From: Lutibacter sp. HS1-25
GTDB taxonomy: Bacteria > Bacteroidota > Bacteroidia > Flavobacteriales > Flavobacteriaceae
Length of the DNA: 39,340 nt
Direction: 5' to 3'
Assembly (NCBI RefSeq): GCF_004121075.1
Contig: NZ_RHLN01000025.1
Location: forward strand, 1-39,340
The notes under the pieces were generated by a model that was given only the letters and a program-made list of their open reading frames with translations, was not told the origin of the DNA and did no database searches. Positions 8,103 through 15,938 of the stretch are shown here, in pieces (the first letter of the stretch is position 1; the number at the start of each line of letters is the position of its first letter). Both the position numbers and the translations under genes were made by a program.

Positions 8103-9050
8103 ATGAAAAAAAGCATCAACTATTTAATAGCTTTATTGTCTATTGCATTAATTTGTAAAACTTCTTACGCTCAAAACAACAACATCACCATCGAAATTAC
8201 AAGACACGATGATAAAAGTGTTGATTTAACTTATAAAAAGCTATTACCCGGAAGTTATTATTTAGAACTCGAATTAAACGACTTAACAAATTGTAATTCT
8301 GGAGATTTTAAAGGTGTTATTAATAATTATACAGGGGTATTATTAAGGTTAAAACCAAATAACGATAAACAACATATTAATTTTTCTTATTCATATAGGT
8401 ATATGATTGGTGTACCAAATCCTAATATTGATAGTTCATTTACCTATATCCTTCCTTTTAAAAATGGTAAAAAATTTAAAATTGGTGAATCATCTCATGT
8501 AGGTGAAAAATATTTAGGACACGAAAGACCTATAAATTGGAAATCGTATTCATTAAATTCAAAAAATCCTGATACAGTTTGTAGTATGCGTAAAGGAATT
8601 GTTGTGAAAATAATTGATGACTTTGAAAATAATGAAACTAAAGGTACATTTTTTACCAACAAAACAAATGAGATCTTAATTGAACATGCTGACGGAACTT
8701 ATGCGCGCTATATTAATTTAAAACACAAATCAATGTTTGTAAAATTAGGTCAAACTGTTTATCCTCAAACTGCATTGGGTATTATGAATGAATATGGAGC
8801 TGAAAATTACAGACTAAGTTTCCAAATATATTCTTATTACTATACAAACTTTAAAGAAAAAGACAAGCAATTAAAAGAAAATGAGAGTTCTTTAAAATTT
8901 ATAGCACCTAAGTTTATAACACAAAATGGTATTGTTAACATTAAATCTGGACAAGAATATATGGCTGGTTTTAATGAAACCGTTATGTTTAAAGAATTTA
9001 GAAAATCTGAACAAAAAAAATACAAAAAAGACCCTACGCTGTTCAACTAA
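8103..9050 (+). CDS. Secreted degenerate M23/LytM-type protein
   Basis: A 315-residue protein with a signal peptide (hydrophobic about 7-17, cleavage after SYAQ near 24). The N-terminal part (25-135) is a beta-rich domain of unknown family. The C-terminal part (about 140-255) follows the LytM/peptidase M23 fold: a short beta hairpin around MRKGIVVKI, then EHADGTYARYINLKH, VKLGQTVYPQTALGIM and YRLSFQIY. The catalytic HxH is replaced by RLSF and the first zinc ligands are missing, so a metallo-endopeptidase activity is unlikely. Non-catalytic LytM proteins usually bind or regulate other cell-wall hydrolases. ATG 8103 is chosen over the TTG two codons earlier. Confidence 0.75.
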   Translation: MKKSINYLIALLSIALICKTSYAQNNNITIEITRHDDKSVDLTYKKLLPGSYYLELELNDLTNCNSGDFKGVINNYTGVLLRLKPNNDKQHINFSYSYRYMIGVPNPNIDSSFTYILPFKNGKKFKIGESSHVGEKYLGHERPINWKSYSLNSKNPDTVCSMRKGIVVKIIDDFENNETKGTFFTNKTNEILIEHADGTYARYINLKHKSMFVKLGQTVYPQTALGIMNEYGAENYRLSFQIYSYYYTNFKEKDKQLKENESSLKFIAPKFITQNGIVNIKSGQEYMAGFNETVMFKEFRKSEQKKYKKDPTLFN

Positions 9051-9120
9051 ATTTAAGATTCTGTTATAAATGTTACATAAGTTTGTAATGTTTATTACGG
9101 TTCACGCATTATGCCTCAAC

Positions 9121-9128
9121 TACTTTTG
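9121..9128 (+). promoter_or_regulatory. -7 box (TACTTTTG) of the RND efflux operon
   Basis: An exact TAnnTTTG match, followed by CA, ending 14 bp before the TolC-like gene start. No clear -33 element was found at the right spacing. Confidence 0.5.
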
Positions 9129-9142
9129 CATTGAACTAAAAA

Positions 9143-10465
9143 ATGCAAAAAATTATGAGAGGCAAAAACAAAATCTTATTTATATTTTTTCTAACTAACT
9201 TTTTAATATTACATGCCCAACAAGAAGTCATTATTTCTTTGGATGAAATATTATCAAAAGCCGCAGAAAATAACTACACGATTAAAATTTCTGAAGAAGA
9301 TGTAAATGCAGCCAAAGCTGAATACAATCAGACTAAATCTGTTTTTTTACCAAATATAAATGCATCCTATTCAGGAATTGCAACAACCAATCCGTTAATG
9401 GCATTTGGTTCTAAATTAAATCAGGGAATTTTAACACCTGGCGATTTTGATCCAGCTTTGTTAAACGACCCAGACAATACTACAAACTTTGCAACCAAAT
9501 TTGAAATTCAGCAACCTATATTTAATATGGATGGTTTTCAAATGCGAAAAGCTGCAAAATCTAAATTAAATGCTGTTGAATTGCAATCGGCTCGTACGGC
9601 AGATTATATGAAATTGGAAATTACCAAAGCATATATGCAATTGCAATTGGCTTACAAAGCTGTTGAAGTTTTAGAAAGTGCAAAACAAGCTGCTTTGGCA
9701 AACAAAAAAATAGCCGACGACAATTTTAACCAAGGCTATATGCAAAAAGCCGATGTTTTATTGGTTGATATTTATGCAACTGAAGTCGAAAATCAATTAC
9801 AAAATGCAAAAAGCAATATTAAAAACGCATCTGATTATGTACTTTTTTTAATAGGTGAAACAAGTGAAATTGCTTTAAAACCAACAAAAACTTTAGAAGC
9901 TGAATTAGATTTAAATCTGTACACAACTGCTTTTTCTATTAACAGGGCTGATATTGAAGCTATGGAAGAAAGCACCAATGCTTACGAGCATATGTACAAA
10001 GCTTCAAAAATGAGCTATGTACCAAGCTTAAATGCTTTTGGAAGTTATGAAATGTACAATAAAGACATTTTTGAAGGAAATTCTGGTGGCTATTTGGTAG
10101 GCGCTCAATTAAAATGGAATGTGTTTGAAGGTTTTAAACGTGTTGGTGAAACTCAAAAAACAAAAGCCGAATTTAACAAAGCTAACTTACAATTAGATGA
10201 GTATAAAAGCAAAAGCGAATTGGAATTTAACAAAGCTAAGCGCGATTTAAAAGATGCTGAAAATAGCTTACACCTTAATAGTTTAGCTTTAGAACAATCA
10301 AGTGAATCTTTACGTATTAGAACCAACCGTTTTAAAGAAGGATTGGAAAAATCTTCGGATTTATTGATTTCTGAAACACAGTATTTACAAAAACAACTAG
10401 CCTACTTACAAACCGTTTTTAATTACAATTATACAAAAGCGTACGTAAACTTTTTAACTAAATAA
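9143..10465 (+). CDS. TolC-family outer membrane efflux protein
   Basis: A 440-residue protein with a signal peptide ending near LHAQQ (about 25). Two outer-membrane efflux repeats (PF02321) follow, at about 32-230 and 255-440, made of long alpha-helical hairpins interrupted by beta-strand segments. The family-typical features are a long Ala/Lys/Gln-rich coiled coil (RTADYMKLEITKAYMQLQLA) and VGAQLKWNVFEG near the second beta region. It forms the outer-membrane tunnel of a tripartite pump. It is the first gene of the operon, 25 bp before the adaptor gene. An alternative ATG four codons later would keep the signal peptide. Confidence 0.9.
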   Translation: MQKIMRGKNKILFIFFLTNFLILHAQQEVIISLDEILSKAAENNYTIKISEEDVNAAKAEYNQTKSVFLPNINASYSGIATTNPLMAFGSKLNQGILTPGDFDPALLNDPDNTTNFATKFEIQQPIFNMDGFQMRKAAKSKLNAVELQSARTADYMKLEITKAYMQLQLAYKAVEVLESAKQAALANKKIADDNFNQGYMQKADVLLVDIYATEVENQLQNAKSNIKNASDYVLFLIGETSEIALKPTKTLEAELDLNLYTTAFSINRADIEAMEESTNAYEHMYKASKMSYVPSLNAFGSYEMYNKDIFEGNSGGYLVGAQLKWNVFEGFKRVGETQKTKAEFNKANLQLDEYKSKSELEFNKAKRDLKDAENSLHLNSLALEQSSESLRIRTNRFKEGLEKSSDLLISETQYLQKQLAYLQTVFNYNYTKAYVNFLTK

Positions 10466-10490
10466 AATCAAGACTTTAAAATTTTATAAA

Positions 10491-11558
10491 ATGAAAAATA
10501 CACTAAAAATAGCAGCCATTTTAACTTTGTTTTTTGTCGCAAGTTGCGGAAATGACAAAAAGGCAAATATTGACAATAGACCTGCAGTTAATGTAAAAGT
10601 TAGTACACCAGCAACAAATGGCGGTACATTTGTTACTGCAAGTGGTAAAATTGAAGCAGTACAAAATGCCAATATTAGTACCCGAATGATGGGTTATGTA
10701 AACAATGTACTTGTAAATGTTGGCGACAAAGTTGCTAAAGGACAATTGTTAATTAACATAAACAGTGCAGATATTTCGGCACAAAAAGCACAGGTAAACG
10801 CAGGAATTGTTGAAGCTACTGTAGCTTTAAACAATGCTGAAAAAGATTACCAAAGATACAAAAGCTTATTTGCGCAAAACAGTGCATCGCAAAAAGAAAT
10901 GGATGATATGACTACCAACTACGAAATGGCAAAAGCACGATTAGAGTCGGCAAAACAAATGAAAAACCAGGTAAATGCACAGTTGTCTTATTCAAATATT
11001 ACAGCACCATTTAGCGGTATTGTTACCGGAAAATACATTAATAAAGGCGATATGGCAAACCCAGGAATGCCTTTGTTAAGTATAGAAACACCTGGAGCAT
11101 TTCAGGTAATGGCAATGGTGCCTGAATCTCAAATTGCTGAAATTAATGAAAATAGCACGGTACAAGTTTTGGTAAAATCGTTGAACAAAATGGTTGACGG
11201 AAAAGTAACTGAAATTAGCACATCGGCTAAAAATACAGGCGGACAATATTTGGTAAAAATTATATTGGACAAAACGGATACTTCTATTTTATCGGGCATG
11301 TTTGCTATTGCAAAATTTACTGTAAAAAATGAAGGTGAAGGAACTATTTTAATTCCAACATCGGCAGTTGTTACCAACGGAAGTTTAAAAGGTATTTATA
11401 CGGTTAGTGAACAAAATACAGCCATTTTACGTTGGTTGCGTTTTGGTAACGTACAAGGTGATCAAATAGAAGTACTTTCTGGCTTAAATGCTGATGAATC
11501 TTACATTGTTGAGGCAGATGGAAAGTTATCTAACGGTGTAAAAGTAAACATTCAATAA
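10491..11558 (+). CDS. RND efflux periplasmic adaptor (membrane fusion lipoprotein)
   Basis: A 355-residue lipoprotein: signal peptide with lipobox VASC (acylated Cys19). It has the MFP order: N-terminal beta strand, first half of the lipoyl domain (GYVNNVLVNVGDKVAKGQ, about 65-82), an alpha-helical hairpin (about 95-155), second lipoyl half (YSNITAPFSGIVTGKYINKG, about 166-185), a beta-barrel domain (about 200-265) and a membrane-proximal domain ending at 355. It links the inner-membrane pump to the TolC-like tunnel. The pump gene follows after a structured RNA element rather than directly. Confidence 0.92.
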   Translation: MKNTLKIAAILTLFFVASCGNDKKANIDNRPAVNVKVSTPATNGGTFVTASGKIEAVQNANISTRMMGYVNNVLVNVGDKVAKGQLLININSADISAQKAQVNAGIVEATVALNNAEKDYQRYKSLFAQNSASQKEMDDMTTNYEMAKARLESAKQMKNQVNAQLSYSNITAPFSGIVTGKYINKGDMANPGMPLLSIETPGAFQVMAMVPESQIAEINENSTVQVLVKSLNKMVDGKVTEISTSAKNTGGQYLVKIILDKTDTSILSGMFAIAKFTVKNEGEGTILIPTSAVVTNGSLKGIYTVSEQNTAILRWLRFGNVQGDQIEVLSGLNADESYIVEADGKLSNGVKVNIQ

Positions 11559-11567
11559 ACTAAACTT

Positions 11568-11656
11568 GCGTTAGGGATAGCAGTGAAAATCCTTTTTTTT
11601 GATAAAAAAAAAGATTGAAACGAATAGCCCGACACCGTTTTTACGGTGTAACGCCC
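11568..11656 (+). ncRNA. Structured intercistronic RNA, Flavo-1-like
   Basis: The sequence between the adaptor and pump genes folds into a closed multi-branch structure. An outer stem GCGTTA (11568-11573) pairs with TAACGC near the 3' end. Just inside it, GGG can pair with the CCC of AGCCCGAC. One internal hairpin is a T8 / A9 stem flanked by AATC and GATT, and another is ACACCGT / ACGGTGT with a TTTT loop. The conserved-looking blocks GCGTTAGGGATAGCAGTG and AACGAATAGCCCGAC match what I remember of an abundant flavobacterial element, which I believe is the Flavo-1 motif (Rfam RF01705). The structure is read from sequence; the family name is from memory. Confidence 0.65.
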
Positions 11657-11671
11657 AAAAAATATAAAAAA

Positions 11672-14600
11672 ATGAACGAAGGAATATCAGGTAAAATAGC
11701 CAGTGCCTTTATCAATTCTAAGTTAACTGTTTTGTTAATGGTTGCTTTGATGATTATTGGTGTGTATAGTTCTTTTTTAATACCTAGAGAAGAAGAACCG
11801 CAAATTATTGTACCAATGGCCGATGTAATGGTTGGCTATCCGGGTGCGAGTCCGAAAGAAGTTGAAAACAGGGTTGTAAAACCTTTGGAAAAAATAATTT
11901 CGAACATTAAAGGTGTAGAACACGTTCACGCAATGGCAATGAACGGTCAGGCAATGATTATTGTGCAGTTTTATGTAGGTGAAGATACTGAAAACTCGTA
12001 CGTTAAATTGTACGACGAGTTGATGAAACACAGAGATCTATTTGTAAATGGCATTTATGAACCTTTGGTAAAAACACGCTCTATAGACGATGTGCCTATG
12101 CTGGGAATTACACTTTGGAGCGAAAATTACAATGATTTTGAGCTGAAACAAATTGCCGGTGAACTGGAAAATGAAGTTAAGAAAATTAAAGATGTTTCTA
12201 TTACAAAAACAATTGGTGGAAGAAATCGTGTGCTAAAAATTAATCTTGACAAAGCAAAAATGGCCGAAAACGGGGTTGATGCTATTGAGATTATGCAAAT
12301 GATACAAGCCAACAACCAACAGATGCAAAGTGGTAGTTTTGTAAAAAACGACACTGAATTTTTAGTAACTACTGGTAATTTTTTAAAATCGGATGACGAT
12401 GTTAAAAATATTGTTGTTGGGGTAAATCAAAACTTACCTGTTTACCTAAAACAAGTAGCAAGTATAGAAGACGGACCTGCAACACCGGCAAATTACGTAT
12501 CGTTTGGTTATGGTCAAAACAATGAGAATTTTGCCAAAAATTCGTCTGAATATGCAGCAGTTACAGTATCGGTTGCAAAAGTAAAAGGTGCTGATGCTAT
12601 GAAAATTTCGGAAAAGATATTGACCAAAGTTGAAACATTGAAACAAAATTTGATTCCGGATGATGTACATGTTGAAATTAGCAGAAACTACGGCGAAACA
12701 GCGTCTCACAAAGTGGGCGAATTGTTATTGCACTTAGGTGTTGCCATTATTGCAGTAACACTTTTGGTAATGTTGGCTATGGGCTGGCGCGGTGGTTTGG
12801 TGGTATTTTTATCTGTTCCGCTTACATTTGCCCTGACTTTGTTTAGCTATTATATGCTAGATTATACCCTAAACCGTATTACATTATTTGCCTTGGTTTT
12901 TGTGGTTGGTATTGTGGTTGATGATAGTATTATTATTGCCGAAAATATGCACAGACACTTTAAAATGAAGCGTTTACCATTTAAACAAGCCGCTATATTT
13001 GCTATTAATGAAGTTGGAAACCCTACTATTTTAGCCACATTTACGGTAATTGCAGCTATTTTACCAATGGCGTTTGTATCGGGTATGATGGGACCTTATA
13101 TGAGTCCGATGCCAATTGGAGCTTCTATTGCTATGATGTTGTCTTTATTTATTGCTTTAACGGTAACGCCTTATTTAGGTTATCATTTATTGCGCGAAAA
13201 AGACAATGAAGAGCACAAAGAAGAGGAAGGTTTAGAAACCGGAATGATTTATAAATTTTACAAAAAAATAGAACAACCTTTATTAGACAATAAAAAGAAA
13301 CGTTGGGGATTTTTAGCCGTAACATTGGTTCTTTTAATAGGCTCTGTACTTTTATTTTTCACCAAAACGGTGGTTGTAAAAATGTTGCCTTTTGACAATA
13401 AAAATGAGTTTCAGATTGTGATAGATATGCCCGAAGGCACTACTTTAGAGCGAACTGCAATTGTTACAAAAGAAATTTCGCAGTATTTGGCTACCATACC
13501 AGAAGTGGTTAATTATCAAAATTATGTGGGTACCTCTGCTCCTATTACTTTTAACGGTTTGGTGCGTCATTACGATTTACGTGGTGGAAGTAATATGGCT
13601 GATATTCAGGTAAATTTATTGCACAAAGCCGATAGAGATTTACAAAGTCACGACATTGCTAAAATTGTGCGTCCTATGGTTCAAAAAATTGGTGCAAAAT
13701 ACGGTGCCAATATCAAAGTAGTTGAAGTTCCGCCAGGACCGCCAGTATTGTCTACCATTGTTGCTGAAATATACGGACCTGATTATGATGAACAAATTAA
13801 AATTGCGCATCAGGTAAAAGGCATTTTAGAAAACACAGATGATATTGTAGATATTGATTGGATGGTTGAAGCCGATCAAACAGAATACAAATTAGAAGTT
13901 GACAAAGAAAAAGCAATGTTAAATGGTATTGCACCTCAACAAGTTGTTGCAACGCTTACAAGCATTTTAAGAGAACACCCGGTGTCTGCTTTATACAACG
14001 AAACCGCCAATGAAAGCATTGGTATTGTATTGGCTTTAGAAGACAATGAAAAAAGTTCGTTAGATGCCATTCAAAATATCAAAATAAAATCGAGTCAAGG
14101 ATTTACAATTCCTATCAGTGATTTGGTTTCAATTAAAAAAGATACTTTGAAAAAAACCATTTACCGAAAAGATCAAAAAAGTGTGGTTTACATAACTGCA
14201 GATATGGCTGGTGCTTTGGAAAGTCCGGTATATGCAATTTTAGGAATGGAAGAAAAATTGCAAAATATAAAACTGCCAACTGGTTATAAAATTAACGAGT
14301 TGTATATGGAACAACCATCAGACGAGTCGGATTTTACCGTAAAATGGGATGGTGAATGGCAAATAACTTTGGAAGTTTTTAGAGACTTAGGAGCTGCCTT
14401 TTTAATTGTAATTGTTATTATTTATATGTTGATTGTTGGATGGTTTCAAAACTTTAAAACTCCAATTGTAATGATGGTTGCCATACCACTGTCGTTGATA
14501 GGAATTGTATTAGGACATTTAATTTTTGATGCATTTTTTACAGCAACATCTTTTATTGGAATGATTGCTTTGGCTGGGGTTATGGTTAGAAACTCGGTTT

Positions 14601-14863
14601 TAATAATTGATTTTATTGAAATTAGATTGAATGATGGCATTCCGTTAAAACAAGCTATTATTGATGCTGGAGCAGTAAGAACCACGCCAATTTTATTAAC
14701 AACAGGTGCGGTGGTAATTGGAGCATCTATCATATTGTTCGACCCAATTTTCCAAGGATTGGCAATCTCGTTAGTGGCTGGTGCAATTGTATCAACCGTA
14801 CTAACTTTAATTGTTGTGCCTTTACTTTATTATATGACTGAAAAACACAAATACGAAAAATAA
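11672..14863 (+). CDS. RND efflux pump inner-membrane permease
   Basis: A 1063-residue RND pump with the classic duplicated plan: membrane helix 1 (about 15-36), first large periplasmic loop (about 37-340), helices 2-6, a second large loop (about 565-880) and helices 8-12. The proton-relay pair is visible in helix 4 as VVGIVVDDSIIIAENMHRH (two adjacent Asp), which is HAE-like rather than the heavy-metal (HME) pattern. It therefore more likely exports organic compounds or toxic hydrophobic molecules than metal ions. ATG 11672 (MNEGISGKIA) is chosen as start because the frame upstream of it runs through the structured RNA. Confidence 0.93.
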   Translation: MNEGISGKIASAFINSKLTVLLMVALMIIGVYSSFLIPREEEPQIIVPMADVMVGYPGASPKEVENRVVKPLEKIISNIKGVEHVHAMAMNGQAMIIVQFYVGEDTENSYVKLYDELMKHRDLFVNGIYEPLVKTRSIDDVPMLGITLWSENYNDFELKQIAGELENEVKKIKDVSITKTIGGRNRVLKINLDKAKMAENGVDAIEIMQMIQANNQQMQSGSFVKNDTEFLVTTGNFLKSDDDVKNIVVGVNQNLPVYLKQVASIEDGPATPANYVSFGYGQNNENFAKNSSEYAAVTVSVAKVKGADAMKISEKILTKVETLKQNLIPDDVHVEISRNYGETASHKVGELLLHLGVAIIAVTLLVMLAMGWRGGLVVFLSVPLTFALTLFSYYMLDYTLNRITLFALVFVVGIVVDDSIIIAENMHRHFKMKRLPFKQAAIFAINEVGNPTILATFTVIAAILPMAFVSGMMGPYMSPMPIGASIAMMLSLFIALTVTPYLGYHLLREKDNEEHKEEEGLETGMIYKFYKKIEQPLLDNKKKRWGFLAVTLVLLIGSVLLFFTKTVVVKMLPFDNKNEFQIVIDMPEGTTLERTAIVTKEISQYLATIPEVVNYQNYVGTSAPITFNGLVRHYDLRGGSNMADIQVNLLHKADRDLQSHDIAKIVRPMVQKIGAKYGANIKVVEVPPGPPVLSTIVAEIYGPDYDEQIKIAHQVKGILENTDDIVDIDWMVEADQTEYKLEVDKEKAMLNGIAPQQVVATLTSILREHPVSALYNETANESIGIVLALEDNEKSSLDAIQNIKIKSSQGFTIPISDLVSIKKDTLKKTIYRKDQKSVVYITADMAGALESPVYAILGMEEKLQNIKLPTGYKINELYMEQPSDESDFTVKWDGEWQITLEVFRDLGAAFLIVIVIIYMLIVGWFQNFKTPIVMMVAIPLSLIGIVLGHLIFDAFFTATSFIGMIALAGVMVRNSVLIIDFIEIRLNDGIPLKQAIIDAGAVRTTPILLTTGAVVIGASIILFDPIFQGLAISLVAGAIVSTVLTLIVVPLLYYMTEKHKYEK

Positions 14864-14869
14864 AATATT

Positions 14870-15175
14870 ATGAAACTATTGATAATAACCGCTATTAGAG
14901 GTTTTAAAAAAGAAATTAAAACCATTCTTAAAAAAGCGAATGTAAAAAATTACTCGTACAAAGATGTGATTGGTTATAGAGATGCTTCAGAATTGGCAGT
15001 GAATGAAAACTGGTTTTCTAATGAAATGAATGAAGGTGAAGCTGTCTTTTTCTACGCATTTGTACAAAAAGAAAATGTTGATCAGGTTTTTGAATTGGTA
15101 AAAGATTTTAACAATAAACAAGAAACAGCATCAAACATACATTTGGCTGAATTGAATATTGAAAGAACAAATTAG
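14870..15175 (+). CDS. Small PII-like (ferredoxin-fold) protein of the RND operon
   Basis: A 101-residue soluble protein starting 7 bp after the pump stop. The pattern of strand MKLLIITAIRG, helix KKEIKTILKKANV, strand NYSYKDVIGYRD, a loop, strand AVFFYAFVQKE and helix VDQVFELVKDFNNK matches the beta-alpha-beta-beta-alpha-beta order of PII-like signalling proteins. The middle loop is acidic (SNEMNEGE, about 50-57) and lacks the uridylylated Tyr region of GlnB, so it is a PII-like rather than a nitrogen PII protein. DUF3240 proteins of this type accompany some RND pumps. The ligand is unknown. Confidence 0.6.
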   Translation: MKLLIITAIRGFKKEIKTILKKANVKNYSYKDVIGYRDASELAVNENWFSNEMNEGEAVFFYAFVQKENVDQVFELVKDFNNKQETASNIHLAELNIERTN

Positions 15176-15247
15176 TGTAATGGTTGAATGGTGTAACGGT
15201 TTAATAGATTTCAATATTTAACTAAAATCTATCAATGTAAATACCAA

Positions 15248-15299
15248 TGAAGTGGCTGTCTGTTTAATTTCAAACAGATTGCTTCACTTCATTGCTTTT
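15248..15299 (+). terminator. Imperfect terminator-like hairpin after the RND operon
   Basis: TGAAGTG / CACTTCA at the base and TCTGTTT / AAACAGA at the tip, with an internal mismatch and a 6-nt loop; a weak T-rich run (TTGCTTTTC) follows. The inner GGCTGTCTGT matches the strong palindromic terminator at 19605-19643, so this may be a worn copy. Confidence 0.45.
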
Positions 15300-15348
15300 C
15301 GTTCGCAAAAACGTAATTAAAATTTTAAATAACTAAAACTAAATAAAA

Positions 15349-15534
15349 ATGAAAAACAGAATTATACATATTGTTGCAGGAAGCTTTATCTTAATAAGCT
15401 TATTATTAGCTGTTAAAGTAAATATCAACTGGTTGTGGTTTACCGCTTTTGTTGGTGCAAATTTATTTCAATCGGGCATTACAAAATGGTGTTTAATGGG
15501 TACAATTTTAGGTAAATTAGGTGTAAAAGATTAA
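15349..15534 (+). CDS. DUF2892 / YgaP-type two-helix membrane protein
   Basis: A 61-residue protein with two hydrophobic segments (about 5-22 and 27-45) and the terminal ITKWCLMGTILGKLG. This matches the DUF2892 membrane module found alone or fused to rhodanese in YgaP; the family has CP(L/M) where this protein has WCLM. The role of stand-alone copies is not established. It is separated from the RND operon by a terminator-like hairpin and from the next gene by about 38 bp, so it could lead a unit with the metal-related genes downstream. Confidence 0.75.
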   Translation: MKNRIIHIVAGSFILISLLLAVKVNINWLWFTAFVGANLFQSGITKWCLMGTILGKLGVKD

Positions 15535-15572
15535 AATGCTTTTTGTAATTTCGTAATCTAAATTAAAACGAA

Positions 15573-15896
15573 ATTAAAAAAGCATTTAAACATATAGTTT
15601 CTTATCTATTGATTTCAGTGGTATTGCTGCCTTTGGCAATACAAACTGTACATGCTTTTAAAAAACACGAATACTCAGCTACAAGCAAACAGGTTTCAAT
15701 AAATTTGTTTGATAATGAAATTGATTGTTCGTGTTTTCATTTTAAATCAAATCATCATGCAATTGTTTTTTCTCCTGAAGAAATTGAAATTACAAATAGT
15801 ATTTCAACAAAAAACTTTTGCAATTTTGAAGTTCAAATAGCTTCAAAAACCTTTCATTTTAAAACATCAAGAGCACCCCCTATTTTATTGTCATAA
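15573..15896 (+). CDS. Small exported protein with a Cys/His cluster, probable ATT start
   Basis: No ATG opens this frame. The first candidate after the in-frame stop at 15564 is ATT at 15573, giving a 107-residue product whose first residues (KKAFKH) plus the hydrophobic run VSYLLISVVLLPLAIQTVHA make a textbook signal peptide. The only later candidate, TTG 15609, would remove the positive n-region. The mature protein contains DCSCFHF (about 58-64) and SNHH (about 66-69), a possible metal-binding cluster, and no family is recognised. It ends 42 bp before a His-rich TonB receptor gene, so a role in metal sensing or handover is inferred, not shown. Confidence 0.6.
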   Translation: MKKAFKHIVSYLLISVVLLPLAIQTVHAFKKHEYSATSKQVSINLFDNEIDCSCFHFKSNHHAIVFSPEEIEITNSISTKNFCNFEVQIASKTFHFKTSRAPPILLS

Positions 15897-15938
15897 TTCG
15901 TTTTTTAACAACTAATAATAACAATAAAACATACATTT

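Noticed and set aside
11615-11671. Longer N-terminus of the RND pump from TTG 11615
   Set aside because: These 19 codons are the 3' part of the structured RNA, are basic and non-conserved in type, and ATG 11672 gives the normal pump N-terminus.
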